Assembly (NCBI RefSeq): GCF_000426685.1
Contig: NZ_AUFV01000007.1
Location: 1 to 64,000, forward strand
DNA from: Solimonas flava DSM 18980
GTDB lineage: Bacteria > Pseudomonadota > Gammaproteobacteria > Nevskiales > Nevskiaceae
Direction of reading: 5' to 3'
Length of the DNA: 64,000 bases
The notes under the pieces were generated by a model that had not been told where the DNA came from, searched no databases, and worked only from the letters and a program-made list of their open reading frames with translations. The position numbers were made by a program, and so were the translations under genes. Positions 1 through 8,558 of the stretch are shown here, piece after piece. How positions within the stretch are numbered: position 1 is the stretch's first letter; each line of letters opens with the position of its first letter.

Positions 1-1
1 G

Positions 2-124
2 CAGCCGGAATTCCACATCCGCCCGAACCGGCTGGTCGAGTACAAATACGTGGCCGCGGCGCTGGCCGACGCCCAGCGTCTGGGCGTCACCAACATCGGG
101 CTGGTCGGTAACGAACAGCTTTAG
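2..124 (+). CDS. exbD: ExbD/TolR-family biopolymer transport protein, C-terminal fragment
   Basis: Only the last 40 codons are in the window; the 5' part lies to the left. They read through FHIRPNRLVEYKYV and end in GVTNIGLVGNEQL, the typical periplasmic C-terminal domain of ExbD/TolR, with a beta strand, an amphipathic helix and a final GVTNIGLV strand. ExbD works with ExbB and TonB in the inner membrane to energise TonB-dependent receptors by proton-motive force. Two such receptors lie further along this window, though nothing here links them directly. The TAG stop is shared with the first bases of the dispersed repeat that follows. The family call is fairly secure; ExbD versus TolR is less so because the membrane segment is absent. 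Confidence 0.8.
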   Translation, partial: QPEFHIRPNRLVEYKYVAAALADAQRLGVTNIGLVGNEQL

Positions 125-270
125 GGAGGGTCTGAAGAAGCTCATACATCGTCGTTGCGAGGAGCCGCAGGCGACGAAGCAATCCAGCGGCGCGCCACGC
201 AATGGGCGTCTCTGGATCGCCACGGCCGCAGCACGGCCTCGCGATGGCGAGCTTTTCAGACCTTCTTGGT
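122..270 (-). repeat. Palindromic dispersed repeat (MITE/REPIN-like), copy 1
   Basis: This roughly 145-bp element starts at the exbD stop codon with TAGGGAGGGTCTGAA and ends near TTCAGACCTT, an imperfect inverted copy of the same terminus. The interior is also imperfectly palindromic (GCGACGAAGCAATCC against GGATCGCC). Its reverse complement matches copy 2 at 28669-28816 along most of its length. The remainder of the gap up to dadA (271-516) is GC-rich with no gene, tRNA or convincing terminator visible. Non-autonomous repeats with inverted ends of this type are usually mobilised in trans by a transposase; none is encoded here. Confidence 0.75.
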
Positions 271-516
271 TTTAGCGGGACGGGGGACCCGGTGCTGCGG
301 GTTTCGTTGCGAAGGAAACGGGGCCCGAACGGCGGCTCTCGCAGCGCAAGGTTCTCCGGCCCCATTTTGATTCGGTGCGGCGCCCGTTGCGCCGCTCCTG
401 CAGCAGGGCGGCGCGCTTGTGCGGCCTTGCCGGCAGGCGTGCGATGCACGGCGTGCGCGGGCTTGCGCGCTGCCGGTGACAGCTGATCGTCGGCGTCGCG
501 GCTTGCGGAGTGTCGA

Positions 517-1782
517 ATGAAAGTGATCGTGATGGGCGCCGGAGTGATCGGCGTGGCTTCCGCCTGGTATCTCGCCAGGGCCGGGCATGAGGTCGTCGTA
601 CTCGAGCGCAATGCCGGCGCGGCGCGCGAAACGAGCTTCGGCAACGGCGGGCAGATTTCGGTGATCCATGCCGAGCCGTGGGCGAATCCGGCGGCGCCCT
701 GGAAGCTGTTGCGCTGGCTGGGCAAGGAAGACGCGCCGCTGCTGTTTCGCCTGCGCGCCGATGCGGCGCAATGGTCCTGGGGGCTGAAGTTCCTTGGCGA
801 ATGCACCTCGGCGCGCACACGGCACAACACGGTCCAGCTGTTGCGGCTGGGCCTGTATAGCCGCGAAAGCCTGCAGGCGCTGCGTGCCGAGACCGGCATC
901 GAGTACGACCACCTCGAGCGCGGCATCCTGCAGTACTTCACGAGCGAGAAGGAATTCGCCAAGGCCGACGGCGGTGCGCAGCTGATGCGCGAACTCGGCT
1001 GCGAGCGTCTGCTGATCGACGCCGACGAGGCCGTGCGCATCGAGCCGGCACTGGCGCAGATTCGTCCGCAGCTGGTCGGCGCGACGTACAGCCGCGCCGA
1101 CGAGTCGGGCGACGTGTATCTGTTCACGACCCGCCTCGCCGAGCGCTGCGCGGCGCTCGGCGTGCAGTTCCGCTACGGCGTGCGCATCCAGCGCCTGCAT
1201 GCCGAGGGCGGGCGCATGCGCGGCGTCGAGTATGCCGACGAGAGCGGTGCGTATCAGGTCGAGAAGGCCGATGCCTACGTGCTGGCGCTCGGCAGCTTCA
1301 GTCCGCAGCTCGCGCGCACCGCCGGCGTCGATCTCGACATCTTCCCGGTCAAAGGCTACTCGGTGACGCTGCCGGTGCTCGAACCGGCGCTGGCGCCGAC
1401 GGTCTGTCTGACCGATGAGGAGCACAAAGTGGTGTTCTCGCGTTTCGGCGACCGTCTGCGCGCGGCCGGTACGGCGGAGATCAACAGCTATTCGATGGAG
1501 CTGAATCGCGTGCGCTGCGAGGCCATCGTACGGCGCACGCTGGACGTGTTTCCCGGTGTCAGCCGCGCCGAGCTGGCGCAGTACTGGACCGGCCTGCGGC
1601 CGTCGACGCCGAGCAACGTGCCGTACATCGGCCGCAGCAAGGTCGAAGGCCTGTATCTCAATACCGGCCACGGCACGCTGGGCTGGACGCACGGCTGCGG
1701 CTCGGGCCGCGCGATCGCCGACATCATCGACGGCCGCCAGCCCGACTGCGATTTCGCGTTCTGCGGCACGGACCAGCCCTAA
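517..1782 (+). CDS. dadA: D-amino acid dehydrogenase (small subunit)
   Basis: A 421-residue FAD-dependent oxidoreductase that oxidatively deaminates D-amino acids, typically D-alanine, to 2-oxo acids and passes electrons to the respiratory chain at the inner membrane. The N-terminus carries the Rossmann dinucleotide-binding motif GAGVIGVASAWYLA. It is followed by the family signature ETSFGNGGQIS and, near the C-terminus, WTGLRPSTPSNVPYIGR and NTGHGTLGWTHGCGSGRA. Length matches the E. coli protein (432). The ATG at 517 follows a GGAG at 507-510. It stands alone here; in many proteobacteria dadA is paired with an alanine racemase, but the only racemase in the window (alr) is 8 kb away. It converges on the dehydratase gene with a 28-bp gap. 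Confidence 0.93.
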   Translation: MKVIVMGAGVIGVASAWYLARAGHEVVVLERNAGAARETSFGNGGQISVIHAEPWANPAAPWKLLRWLGKEDAPLLFRLRADAAQWSWGLKFLGECTSARTRHNTVQLLRLGLYSRESLQALRAETGIEYDHLERGILQYFTSEKEFAKADGGAQLMRELGCERLLIDADEAVRIEPALAQIRPQLVGATYSRADESGDVYLFTTRLAERCAALGVQFRYGVRIQRLHAEGGRMRGVEYADESGAYQVEKADAYVLALGSFSPQLARTAGVDLDIFPVKGYSVTLPVLEPALAPTVCLTDEEHKVVFSRFGDRLRAAGTAEINSYSMELNRVRCEAIVRRTLDVFPGVSRAELAQYWTGLRPSTPSNVPYIGRSKVEGLYLNTGHGTLGWTHGCGSGRAIADIIDGRQPDCDFAFCGTDQP

Positions 1783-1810
1783 CCGCTGCCGCGTCCAGCG
1801 GCTTGGTGCG

Positions 1811-2776
1811 CTACCAGGGCAGGCGATCGAGATCGACGTTGCCGCCGGTCAGGATCACGCCGATGCGGGCGCCCTGCAGGTTCAGGCGTTCGCGGTTCTC
1901 CAGCAGTGCGGCGAGCGCCACCGCGCTGCTCGGCTCGACGACGATCTTCAGGATCTGCCAGATCCGCCGCATCGCCTCGACGATCGCGCTTTCGCTGGCG
2001 GTCGCGAAGTCGTCGAGCAGCGCCTGCATGATCGTGAAGCCGTGGGCGCCGAGCGTCGTGCGCAGGCCGTCGGCGATCGTGTCGGGACTGCCGTCGCGCA
2101 GCCGCCGGCCCTGCCGCCACGAGCGGTAGGCGTCATCGGCGGCCGCCGGTTCGGTGGCGATGATGCGGATGTCCGGGCGCAGCGCGCGCGCCGCGACCGC
2201 AGTGCCGGCCATGAGCCCGCCGCCGCCGACCGGCGCGACGATCGCGTCCAGACCGGGCACGTCTTCGATCAGTTCCGCGGTCGCGGTGCCCTGTCCGGCG
2301 ATCACCAGCAGGTCGTCGTGCGGGTGCACGAGGCGCGCGCCTTCGCGCGCGACCAGTTCGGCGGCCATCGCTTCGCGCGCCTGCAGCGTCGGCTCGCAGA
2401 ACTGGATGCGGCCGCCGAGGCGCCGCACCGATTCGATCTTGGCCTGCGGCGCGTTGCTCGGCATCACGATCCAGGCCGGCACGCCGCGATTGCGGGCGGC
2501 GAGGCTCAGCGCGGCGGCATGATTGCCGGATGAGTGCGTGGCGACGCCGCGGCGCACGTCCTCGTCGTCGAGCGCGAACACCGCGTTGTGCGCGCCGCGC
2601 GCCTTGAAGGCGCCGATGCGCTGGAAATTCTCGCATTTGAAATGAAGCTCGGCGCCGAGCAGCGCGTCGAGCTGCGTCGAATGCAGCACCGGCGTGCGGT
2701 GCACGTAGGGGCGGATGCGCGCGGCGGCGGCCTGGATGTCGGCGTAGCGGACGGGAAGGGCGTCGAGCGGCGTCAA
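1811..2776 (-). CDS. PLP-dependent threonine/serine dehydratase (serine racemase-like)
   Basis: A 321-residue fold-type II PLP enzyme. The Schiff-base lysine is in FKARGAHN (Lys58 from the chosen start). The substrate-binding SSGNHAAA loop and the phosphate-binding GGGGLMAG loop are present. The single-domain length without an ACT regulatory domain resembles catabolic threonine dehydratases and serine racemases rather than biosynthetic IlvA (about 500 residues). Expected reaction: deamination of Thr/Ser to 2-oxo acids, possibly with serine racemisation. No ATG sits at the right place; the TTG at 2776 has GAGGA eight bases upstream and gives a normal N-terminus. Convergent with dadA, another amino-acid-deaminating enzyme. 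Confidence 0.85.
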   Translation of the reverse strand: MTPLDALPVRYADIQAAAARIRPYVHRTPVLHSTQLDALLGAELHFKCENFQRIGAFKARGAHNAVFALDDEDVRRGVATHSSGNHAAALSLAARNRGVPAWIVMPSNAPQAKIESVRRLGGRIQFCEPTLQAREAMAAELVAREGARLVHPHDDLLVIAGQGTATAELIEDVPGLDAIVAPVGGGGLMAGTAVAARALRPDIRIIATEPAAADDAYRSWRQGRRLRDGSPDTIADGLRTTLGAHGFTIMQALLDDFATASESAIVEAMRRIWQILKIVVEPSSAVALAALLENRERLNLQGARIGVILTGGNVDLDRLPW

Positions 2777-2940
2777 GGCGGGTTCCTCATGCGGGCGGAT
2801 GCCTGGTGTACGCAGCGAGCATGCCAGCAGCGACCCGCATCGGGCCGCCACGCGGCCTTGCTGATGCGGCCGGCATCGAGCGCAGATCCGGCGCATGCCG
2901 GCCAGAGGAGTCGGGCGGCCGGCAAAAAACGACGGACAAC

Positions 2941-2966
2941 AAAAAACCGCGCCGAAGCGCGGTTTT
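2941..2966 (-). terminator. Rho-independent terminator of tRNA-Leu
   Basis: Read on the minus strand, a perfect stem AAAACCGCGC/GCGCGGTTTT with a four-base loop is followed by a run of T. It lies about 37 bases beyond the 3' end of the tRNA, in its direction of transcription. Confidence 0.85.
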
Positions 2967-3002
2967 CTGCGTACGTTCCGGAAACCTCCCAGAACGCTAC
3001 AA

Positions 3003-3087
3003 TGGTGCCGAGAAGAGGACTCGAACCTCCACGGTGTTACCCGCCAGTACCTGAAACTGGTGCGTCTACCAATTCCGCCATCTCGGC
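3003..3087 (-). tRNA. tRNA-Leu (anticodon CAG)
   Basis: An 85-base class II tRNA with the 3' CCA encoded. The acceptor stem GCCGAGA pairs with TCTCGGC and the discriminator is A. The D-arm contains AATTGGTAGACGC. The anticodon stem CCAGT/ACTGG holds the loop TTCAGGT (anticodon CAG, reads CUG). There is a long variable arm, and the T-loop is GGTTCGAGTCC. The long variable arm and A discriminator are leucine identity features. Its 5' end is 84 bases from the start of rnr on the opposite strand. Confidence 0.97.
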
Positions 3088-3171
3088 ATTTGAGCGGCTG
3101 CGCCTCCGCGTTTACAGACTTGCGGATGACGTCAAGGGCGCGCATTGTGGCGACGCCAACTACCTTTGTCA

Positions 3172-5535
3172 ATGAAAAGAACGAAGTCCAAGGACCACTC
3201 CAAATCGGCGCACCGCGCCGCCCAGCCGGGCACCGCCTGGCAGACACAAGATGCCGAGTACGCGCAGGAACAGGCGCGCTACGCGGATCCCATTCCCAGC
3301 CGCAATCTGATTCTCGAGACGCTCGCCCAGCACGAGGGCCCGCTGACGCTCGACGAACTGGTCGGCGCGTTCGGGCTCGGCAAGCTGTCGCAGCAGGAGG
3401 CGCTGTCGAAGCGGCTCGTGGCGATGGTCCGCGAGGGCCAGCTGGTCGCCAACCGGCGCGGCGCCTACGGGCCGGTGACGCAGATGAATCTGATCGCCGG
3501 CGTGGTGCAGGCGCACCGCGACGGCTTCGGCTTCCTGATCCCGGATGCCGGCGGCAAGGACGTGTTCCTGGCGCCGCGGCAGATGCGTTCGCTGATGAAC
3601 GGCGACCGCGTGCTCGTGCGTGTCGTCGGCCTCGATTACAAGGGCCGTCCCGAGGGCGTCGTCGCCGAGGTCATCGAGCGGGTCAGCCGCAGCGTCGTCG
3701 GGCGCCTGCACGTCGAGCGCGGCGTCTCGTATGTCATCCCGGACAATCCGCGCGTGCAGCAGGACCTGCTGATCCCGGCCGATGATCTGGCCGGCGCACG
3801 GCACGGCCAGATGGTCGTCGCCGAGATCGTCGAGCCGCCGGGCAACCGCACGCTGCCGGTCGGCAAGGTCATCGAAATCCTCGGCGAGCATCTGGCGCCG
3901 GGCATGGAGATCGAAGCGGCGATCCGCGCGCACAGCCTGCCGAACGAATGGCCGGACGCCGTCGAGCGCGAGGCCGCGGCGATTCCCGATACGGTGCAGC
4001 CGGAGCAGATCGAGGGCCGCGAGGACCTGCGCCAGCTGCCGCTGATGACGATCGACGGTGCCGACGCCCGCGACTTCGACGACGCGGTCCACGCGCGCCG
4101 CGAACGTCGTGGCGGCTGGACGCTGTGGGTCGCGATCGCCGACGTCTCCGCGTATGTGAAGCCGGAATCGCCGCTCGACAAGGAAGCGCTGCGCCGCGGC
4201 AATTCCGTCTACTTCCCGCAGCGCGTGATTCCGATGCTGCCGGAGAAGCTGTCGAACGGCCTGTGCTCGCTGAACCCCGAGGTCGAGCGCCTGTGCATGG
4301 TTTGCGAGATGCGCGTGATGCCGGACGGCGAGGTCGCCAAGTCGCGCTTCTACGAAGCGGTGATGCGCAGCCACGCGCGACTGATCTACGAAGACGTCGC
4401 GGCCATGCTCGATGAGCCGGCCGGCGAGCTTGCGCAGAAGCGCGCGACGATCGTGCCGCACCTGCAGGTACTCGACGAAGTGTTCTCGGCGCTGTTCGCG
4501 GCGCGGTTGCGGCGTGGCGCGATCGACTTCGAGTCGACCGAGACGCGCATCGTGTTCTCGGGCGAGCGCAAGATCGACCGTATCGTGCCGGTCAAGCGCA
4601 ATCGCGCGCACCGGCTGATCGAGGAATGCATGGTCGCCGCCAACGTCGAGTCGGCGAAGCTGGTCGAGAAGCACAAGCTGCCGAATCTCTATCGCGTTCA
4701 CGAAGATCCGGATGCGATGAAGGTGGGCACGCTGCGCGAATTCCTGGCCCTCAAGGGCCTGAGCCTCGGCGGCGGCGACAAGCCGAAGGCCGGCGATTTC
4801 GCGCGCGTGCTCGAGCAGGCCAAGACCCGGCCGGACCTGACGCTGATCCAGACCGTGCTGCTGCGCACGCTGATGCAGGCCCGCTACAGCCCGGCCAACG
4901 TCGGGCACTTCGGCCTGGCGCTGACCCACTACGCGCATTTCACCTCGCCGATCCGCCGTTATCCGGACTTGCTGCTGCATCGCGCCATCAAGCACGCGCT
5001 GATCAAGCGTCGTCTGCTGCGCCGCAAGCCCGACTTCATCTACGGCGCCGAGCAGATGGAAGCGTTCGGCACGCACTGCTCGATGACCGAACGCCGCGCC
5101 GACGAGGCGACGCGCGAGGTCGTGACCTGGCTCAAGTGCGAATACATGAGCCACCGTGTCGGCGAGGAGTTCGACGGCATCGTCAGCGGTGTCGCGCCGT
5201 TCGGATTGTTCGTCGAGCTGGAGGGTCTGTATGTCGACGGACTCGTGCACGTCGCCACGCTGAAGAACGACTACTACGAGTTCGACGATCGTGCGCACCG
5301 GCTCAGCGGCAGCCGCAGCGGCATGAGCCACGGGCTCGGTGATCGCCTGCGGGTCAAGCTGGTGCGGGTCAATCTTGACGAGCGCAAGATCGACCTCGAA
5401 CTGATCCGTCAGATCTCGAAGGCGCCGGCCGCCCGGCGCGGGCCGCGTTCAGATTCGCTTCAGCCCCAGGCCAGACAATCGCGGCCGGAGAAGTCGCATT
5501 CGAAGCCGAATTCCAATCCGAGGAAACGTCGATGA
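3172..5535 (+). CDS. rnr: Ribonuclease R
   Basis: A 787-residue 3'-5' exoribonuclease of the RNase II/R family. It degrades structured RNA and takes part in tmRNA-linked decay and rRNA quality control in the cytoplasm. In order: an N-terminal winged-helix segment, cold-shock domains (AHRDGFGFLIPD), the RNB catalytic domain with the metal-binding TIDGADARDFDDAV and HYAHFTSPIRRYPDL motifs, a C-terminal S1 domain (FDGIVSGVAPFGLFVEL) and a lysine/arginine-rich tail. The ATG at 3172 gives MKRTKSKDHS. The stop overlaps the following ATG by four bases, so the OmpA-like gene is translationally coupled. rlmB follows, as in E. coli. Confidence 0.97.
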   Translation: MKRTKSKDHSKSAHRAAQPGTAWQTQDAEYAQEQARYADPIPSRNLILETLAQHEGPLTLDELVGAFGLGKLSQQEALSKRLVAMVREGQLVANRRGAYGPVTQMNLIAGVVQAHRDGFGFLIPDAGGKDVFLAPRQMRSLMNGDRVLVRVVGLDYKGRPEGVVAEVIERVSRSVVGRLHVERGVSYVIPDNPRVQQDLLIPADDLAGARHGQMVVAEIVEPPGNRTLPVGKVIEILGEHLAPGMEIEAAIRAHSLPNEWPDAVEREAAAIPDTVQPEQIEGREDLRQLPLMTIDGADARDFDDAVHARRERRGGWTLWVAIADVSAYVKPESPLDKEALRRGNSVYFPQRVIPMLPEKLSNGLCSLNPEVERLCMVCEMRVMPDGEVAKSRFYEAVMRSHARLIYEDVAAMLDEPAGELAQKRATIVPHLQVLDEVFSALFAARLRRGAIDFESTETRIVFSGERKIDRIVPVKRNRAHRLIEECMVAANVESAKLVEKHKLPNLYRVHEDPDAMKVGTLREFLALKGLSLGGGDKPKAGDFARVLEQAKTRPDLTLIQTVLLRTLMQARYSPANVGHFGLALTHYAHFTSPIRRYPDLLLHRAIKHALIKRRLLRRKPDFIYGAEQMEAFGTHCSMTERRADEATREVVTWLKCEYMSHRVGEEFDGIVSGVAPFGLFVELEGLYVDGLVHVATLKNDYYEFDDRAHRLSGSRSGMSHGLGDRLRVKLVRVNLDERKIDLELIRQISKAPAARRGPRSDSLQPQARQSRPEKSHSKPNSNPRKRR

Positions 5536-6227
5536 AAACTGTTCGTATCGCCGTGCTCGCCGCGGTGACCGTCACGCTCGCCGCGTGCGCGACCGATGAT
5601 CCGAACCGCCGCGCCAAGACCGGCGCCGTGATCGGTGCGGTCGCCGGCGGCGTGCTGGGCAATCAGGTCAGCCATGCCCGTGGCGCCCCGATCGTGGGTG
5701 CGGTGATCGGCGCGATCGCCGGCGGGGCGGCCGGCAATTACATGGATCGCCAGCAGGCGGAACTGAACCAGCAGCTCGCCGAGGAACAGCGCAACAACGA
5801 GTTGCAGATCACCAAGCTGTCCGACGGCTCGCTGAAAGTCGGCATCGCCAGCGATGTGAGCTTCGATCTCAACAGCGCCCAGCTCAAGCCGGAGGCGCTC
5901 GATACCTACGCCAAGATCGCCAACATCCTGAAGTCCTACGACAAGACGGTGATCCACGTCGTCGGTCACACCGACACGACCGGCAGCGATGAGTACAACA
6001 TGCGCCTGTCAGCGAGCCGCGCGAACTCGGTGGCGACCTACCTCGCCAGCCAGGGCGTGCCGAGCCAGCGCATCCGTCAGGAGGGTCGCGGCGAGCGTGA
6101 GCCGCTGGTGCGCACCGCCGACAACGTCAACGAGCCGCGCAACCGCCGCGTCGACATCGTCATCAAGCCGGTCATCGAAGGGCAGGAGCAGCAGGCCTGG
6201 ACGCCGCCGCCGTATCTCGGCGGCTGA
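5532..6227 (+). CDS. OmpA-family peptidoglycan-associated lipoprotein with glycine zipper
   Basis: 231 residues. The signal peptide ends in a lipobox (VTLAACA), so the protein should be an outer-membrane lipoprotein. Residues about 30-75 hold a glycine-zipper segment (TGAVIGAVAGGVLGNQV, repeated as VGAVIGAIAGGAAGN), which may insert in or fold against the membrane. An OmpA C-terminal domain follows, with SFDLNSAQLKP, the peptidoglycan-binding VVGHTDTTGSDEYNMRLSASRA and the closing NRRVDIV. The arrangement resembles YiaD/YfiB-type proteins that tether the outer membrane to murein. The start codon overlaps the rnr stop (ATGA). A strong hairpin terminator follows. Confidence 0.9.
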   Translation: MKTVRIAVLAAVTVTLAACATDDPNRRAKTGAVIGAVAGGVLGNQVSHARGAPIVGAVIGAIAGGAAGNYMDRQQAELNQQLAEEQRNNELQITKLSDGSLKVGIASDVSFDLNSAQLKPEALDTYAKIANILKSYDKTVIHVVGHTDTTGSDEYNMRLSASRANSVATYLASQGVPSQRIRQEGRGEREPLVRTADNVNEPRNRRVDIVIKPVIEGQEQQAWTPPPYLGG

Positions 6228-6241
6228 GCAGGCGTCTGCGC

Positions 6242-6283
6242 CACGAAGAAAGCCCCGCCGATGCGGGGCTTTCTTCGTCGTGG
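6242..6283. terminator. Bidirectional rho-independent terminator
   Basis: AAGCCCCGC-CGAT-GCGGGGCTT, extended by complementary flanks (CACGAAGAA/TTCTTCGTCGTG). The A-run and T-run on either side allow termination in both directions. It ends the rnr/OmpA-like transcript. Confidence 0.85.
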
Positions 6284-6381
6284 CGCCCGGCGTTGTCCGC
6301 CGGGCGCGCCAGCGGATGGTCGCAGCGCGGCGCGCGAATCTGGGACAATGCCGCCCTGATCGGCAACACAAAGAGCGGCAC

Positions 6382-7137
6382 GTGGCGAAATCGACATTGA
6401 TCGGCGGCTTTCATGCGGTTCTGGCGGCGCTCGAAGACGCGCACGACAAACCCTTCGAGATCCTGCTCGCCGATACCCGTAACGACGATCGCGCCCGCCG
6501 TGTGCAGGCGCTGGCGCGGCAGTACGAGGTGCGGCTGCGCGTGGTGCCGCGCGCCGACCTCGATCTCAAGGCGCCCGAGTTGCGCCATCAGGGCGTGCTC
6601 GCCTACGTGCCGGAAAAGGCTTTCGATGCCGAGGACGCGCTCTATCAGCCGGCCGAGAAGGACCGCTGGTTCCTGGCCCTCGACGGCGTGCAGGACCCGC
6701 ACAACCTCGGTGCCTGCCTGCGCACCGCCGAAGCCGTCGGGGTCAATGCCGTCATCATTCCGAAGGACCGCAGCGCCAGCCTGACGGCGGCGGCGCGGGC
6801 CGCCGCCGCCGGCAGCGCCGAGCGCGTGCCGCTGGTCGCGGTGACCAACCTCGCGCGTACGCTGGAGCGCCTGAAGGAACTCGGCTACTGGACCACCGGG
6901 CTGGCCGGCGAAGCGACGGAGACGCTCTACGAGGTCGACCTCACCGGTCCGACCGTGCTGGTCATGGGGGCCGAGGGCGAGGGGCTGCGGCGCCTGACGC
7001 GCGAGACCTGCGACCGTCTCGTGAAAATCCCGATGCAGGGCAAGACCGAGAGCCTCAACGTCTCGGTGGCCACCGCCGTGTGCCTCTACGAGGCGTATCG
7101 GCAGCGCCATCCGCCCGCGCCGCGGCGCCGCAAGTAG
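6382..7137 (+). CDS. rlmB: 23S rRNA (guanosine-2'-O-)-methyltransferase RlmB
   Basis: 251 residues, SpoU/TrmH (SPOUT) family. It methylates the 2'-O of G2251 (E. coli numbering) in the 23S P-loop using S-adenosylmethionine. The N-terminal substrate-binding domain (GGFHAVLAAL) is followed by motif 1 (LDGVQDPHNLGACLRTAEAVG), motif 2 (VLVMGAEGEGL) and motif 3 with the knot (PMQGKTESLNVSVATAVCLYEA). The GTG at 6382, giving VAKSTLIGG, is preferred over the long upstream extension because it matches the family N-terminus. It lies between rnr and rpsF, a common gammaproteobacterial order. Confidence 0.95.
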   Translation: MAKSTLIGGFHAVLAALEDAHDKPFEILLADTRNDDRARRVQALARQYEVRLRVVPRADLDLKAPELRHQGVLAYVPEKAFDAEDALYQPAEKDRWFLALDGVQDPHNLGACLRTAEAVGVNAVIIPKDRSASLTAAARAAAAGSAERVPLVAVTNLARTLERLKELGYWTTGLAGEATETLYEVDLTGPTVLVMGAEGEGLRRLTRETCDRLVKIPMQGKTESLNVSVATAVCLYEAYRQRHPPAPRRRK

Positions 7138-7190
7138 CCACGAGCGCCGGCTGTCGGGGCGCCGGGCGCCGGGGCGGGGCGTCGATTTCA

Positions 7191-7219
7191 TTGCGCCAGC
7201 GGCACGATTCCCCTAATAT
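7191..7219 (+). promoter_or_regulatory. Sigma-70 promoter of rpsF-rpsR-rplI
   Basis: TTGCGC at 7191-7196, a 17-bp spacer, then TAATAT at 7214-7219, about 110 bp before rpsF. No better candidate is seen in the gap after rlmB. Confidence 0.6.
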
Positions 7220-7236
7220 GCGCGCCCCTCGTGCCA

Positions 7237-7288
7237 TTCCGGTGCGGGGTTTCACTTGCTCCACCGTGACGCCGCAGCTGCGCCGGAA
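7237..7288 (+). promoter_or_regulatory. Possible structured leader of rpsF (S6:S18-type autoregulation)
   Basis: TTCCGGTGCGG at 7237-7247 can pair with CTGCGCCGGAA at 7278-7288, with one G-T at each of two positions, giving a long stem in the 5' UTR. Many rpsF leaders carry a conserved RNA that binds the S6:S18 complex. I can see the pairing but have not matched the consensus bulge, so the function is inferred from position. Confidence 0.35.
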
Positions 7289-7332
7289 CGGGGAGCCGCA
7301 CGCAGAAATGCATGCGTCCACAAGGAGATGCG

Positions 7333-7740
7333 ATGCGTCACTATGAGATTGTCGTCATGGTGCATCCGGACCAGAGCGAACAGGTTCCGGCCATGACCGA
7401 GCGTTACAAGAACATGATCCAGGCCGGTGGCGGCCAGGTTCACCGCCTCGAAGACTGGGGTCGCCGCCAGCTCGCGTACCCGATCGCCAAGGCGCACAAG
7501 GCCCACTACGTGCTGATGAACGTCGAGATCAACGACGCCACGCTGGCCGAGCTGGAGAACGCGTTCCGCTTCAACGACGCGGTCATCCGCAAGCTGGTGA
7601 TCCGCGCCGAAGCCGCGGCGACCGAGCAGTCGCCCCTGTTCAAGGCGCCGGAAGAGGAAAAGAAGCCGGGCGAGTTCCGCTCGCGCGGTACCGACGCCGA
7701 AGGCGCGACCGAAGAAGCGAACGCCGAGGAAGGAGTCTAA
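7333..7740 (+). CDS. rpsF: 30S ribosomal protein S6
   Basis: 135 residues. It binds 16S rRNA together with S18 at the platform of the small subunit. It begins [18 protein letters not shown] and contains the conserved [15 protein letters not shown] and the C-terminal strand with VIRKLVIR. An acidic low-complexity tail (EEANAEEGV) ends the protein. AAGGAGA at 7322-7328 places the start at the ATG of 7333. It is three bases upstream of rpsR and in the same operon as rplI. Confidence 0.97.
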   Translation: MRHYEIVVMVHPDQSEQVPAMTERYKNMIQAGGGQVHRLEDWGRRQLAYPIAKAHKAHYVLMNVEINDATLAELENAFRFNDAVIRKLVIRAEAAATEQSPLFKAPEEEKKPGEFRSRGTDAEGATEEANAEEGV

Positions 7741-7743
7741 GCC

Positions 7744-7974
7744 ATGGCACAGCAGTTCTACCGCCGCAAGAAGTCCTGCAAGTTCAGCTCGGACAACGCG
7801 CCGAAGATCGACTACAAGGATCTTGCGTTGCTCAAGGGTTACATCGGCGAGAACGGCAAGATCGTGCCGGCCCGCATCACCGGTACGCGCACGCGCTACC
7901 AGCGCGAGCTGGCGCTGGCGATCAAGCGCGCGCGCTTCCTGGCGCTGCTGCCGTACACCGACAAGCACGTGTAA
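7744..7974 (+). CDS. rpsR: 30S ribosomal protein S18
   Basis: 76 residues, the usual S18 length. It starts [14 protein letters not shown] and contains [13 protein letters not shown] and the rRNA-binding end [20 protein letters not shown]. It partners S6 on the 30S platform. Second gene of rpsF-rpsR-rplI, with short spacers on both sides. Confidence 0.97.
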   Translation: MAQQFYRRKKSCKFSSDNAPKIDYKDLALLKGYIGENGKIVPARITGTRTRYQRELALAIKRARFLALLPYTDKHV

Positions 7975-7986
7975 GGGAGCGAGCCC

Positions 7987-8448
7987 ATGGAAGTCATTCT
8001 GCTCGAGAAGATCAAGAAGCTCGGCGACCTCGGCGAGACCGTGAAGGTCAAGTCCGGTTTCGGCCGCAACTACCTGCTGCCGCAGGGCAAGGCGCTGCCG
8101 GCGACGGAAGCCAACCGCAAGGTGTTCGAGGCCCGCAAGGCTGAGCTGGTGAAGAAGGCCGGCGACAGCATCAACGCCGCCAAGGCCCGCGCCGAGAAGC
8201 TGGCCGGCCAGACGCTGACGATCAAGGTGCTGGCCTCGGAAGAAGGCAAGCTGTACGGCTCGGTCGGCCCGGGCGAGATCGTCGAAGCCGCCGAAGCGGC
8301 CGGCCTCGACCTGAAGAAGAGCGAGATCGACATGATCACCGGCCCGATCCGCGCGATCGGCAGCTACGAGATCGCGGTGCGCCTGCACACCGAAGTCGAG
8401 ACCTCGCTGACCGTGGTCGTCACCGAGGAACGACAGCAGTCTCGCTAA
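7987..8448 (+). CDS. rplI: 50S ribosomal protein L9
   Basis: 153 residues. L9 binds 23S rRNA domain V at the base of the L1 stalk and affects reading-frame maintenance. The N-domain starts MEVILLEKIKKLGDLGE and has the signature VKVKSGFGRNYLLPQGKAL. A long connecting helix (residues about 40-75) leads to the C-terminal domain with EGKLYGSVGPGEI. Last gene of the operon; a strong terminator follows. Confidence 0.97.
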   Translation: MEVILLEKIKKLGDLGETVKVKSGFGRNYLLPQGKALPATEANRKVFEARKAELVKKAGDSINAAKARAEKLAGQTLTIKVLASEEGKLYGSVGPGEIVEAAEAAGLDLKKSEIDMITGPIRAIGSYEIAVRLHTEVETSLTVVVTEERQQSR

Positions 8449-8472
8449 GACGCGATCCGCTTCGTGCTTCGT

Positions 8473-8505
8473 GAAACGGCCCGCCTCGCGCGGGCCGTTT
8501 CGTTT
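8473..8505 (+). terminator. Terminator of rpsF-rpsR-rplI
   Basis: GAAACGGCCCGC, a five-base loop, then GCGGGCCGTTTC and a T-rich tail. It lies 24 bases after the rplI stop. Confidence 0.85.
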
Positions 8506-8558
8506 CCGTCGTCCCGCGGCCCCGTCCCGGCCGCATTCGCTGCATAATCTTCAGCCCG

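Noticed and set aside
120-275. TTTAG direct repeats flanking repeat copy 1 as a target-site duplication
   Set aside because: TTTAG at 120-124 and 271-275 fits a duplication, but the element's inverted ends are not equidistant from them and copy 2 shows no equivalent.
7151-7180. Another CTGTCGGG match, before rpsF
   Set aside because: No GCGCGTA follows at 13 bases and it lies in a GC-rich run upstream of a clear sigma-70 promoter.
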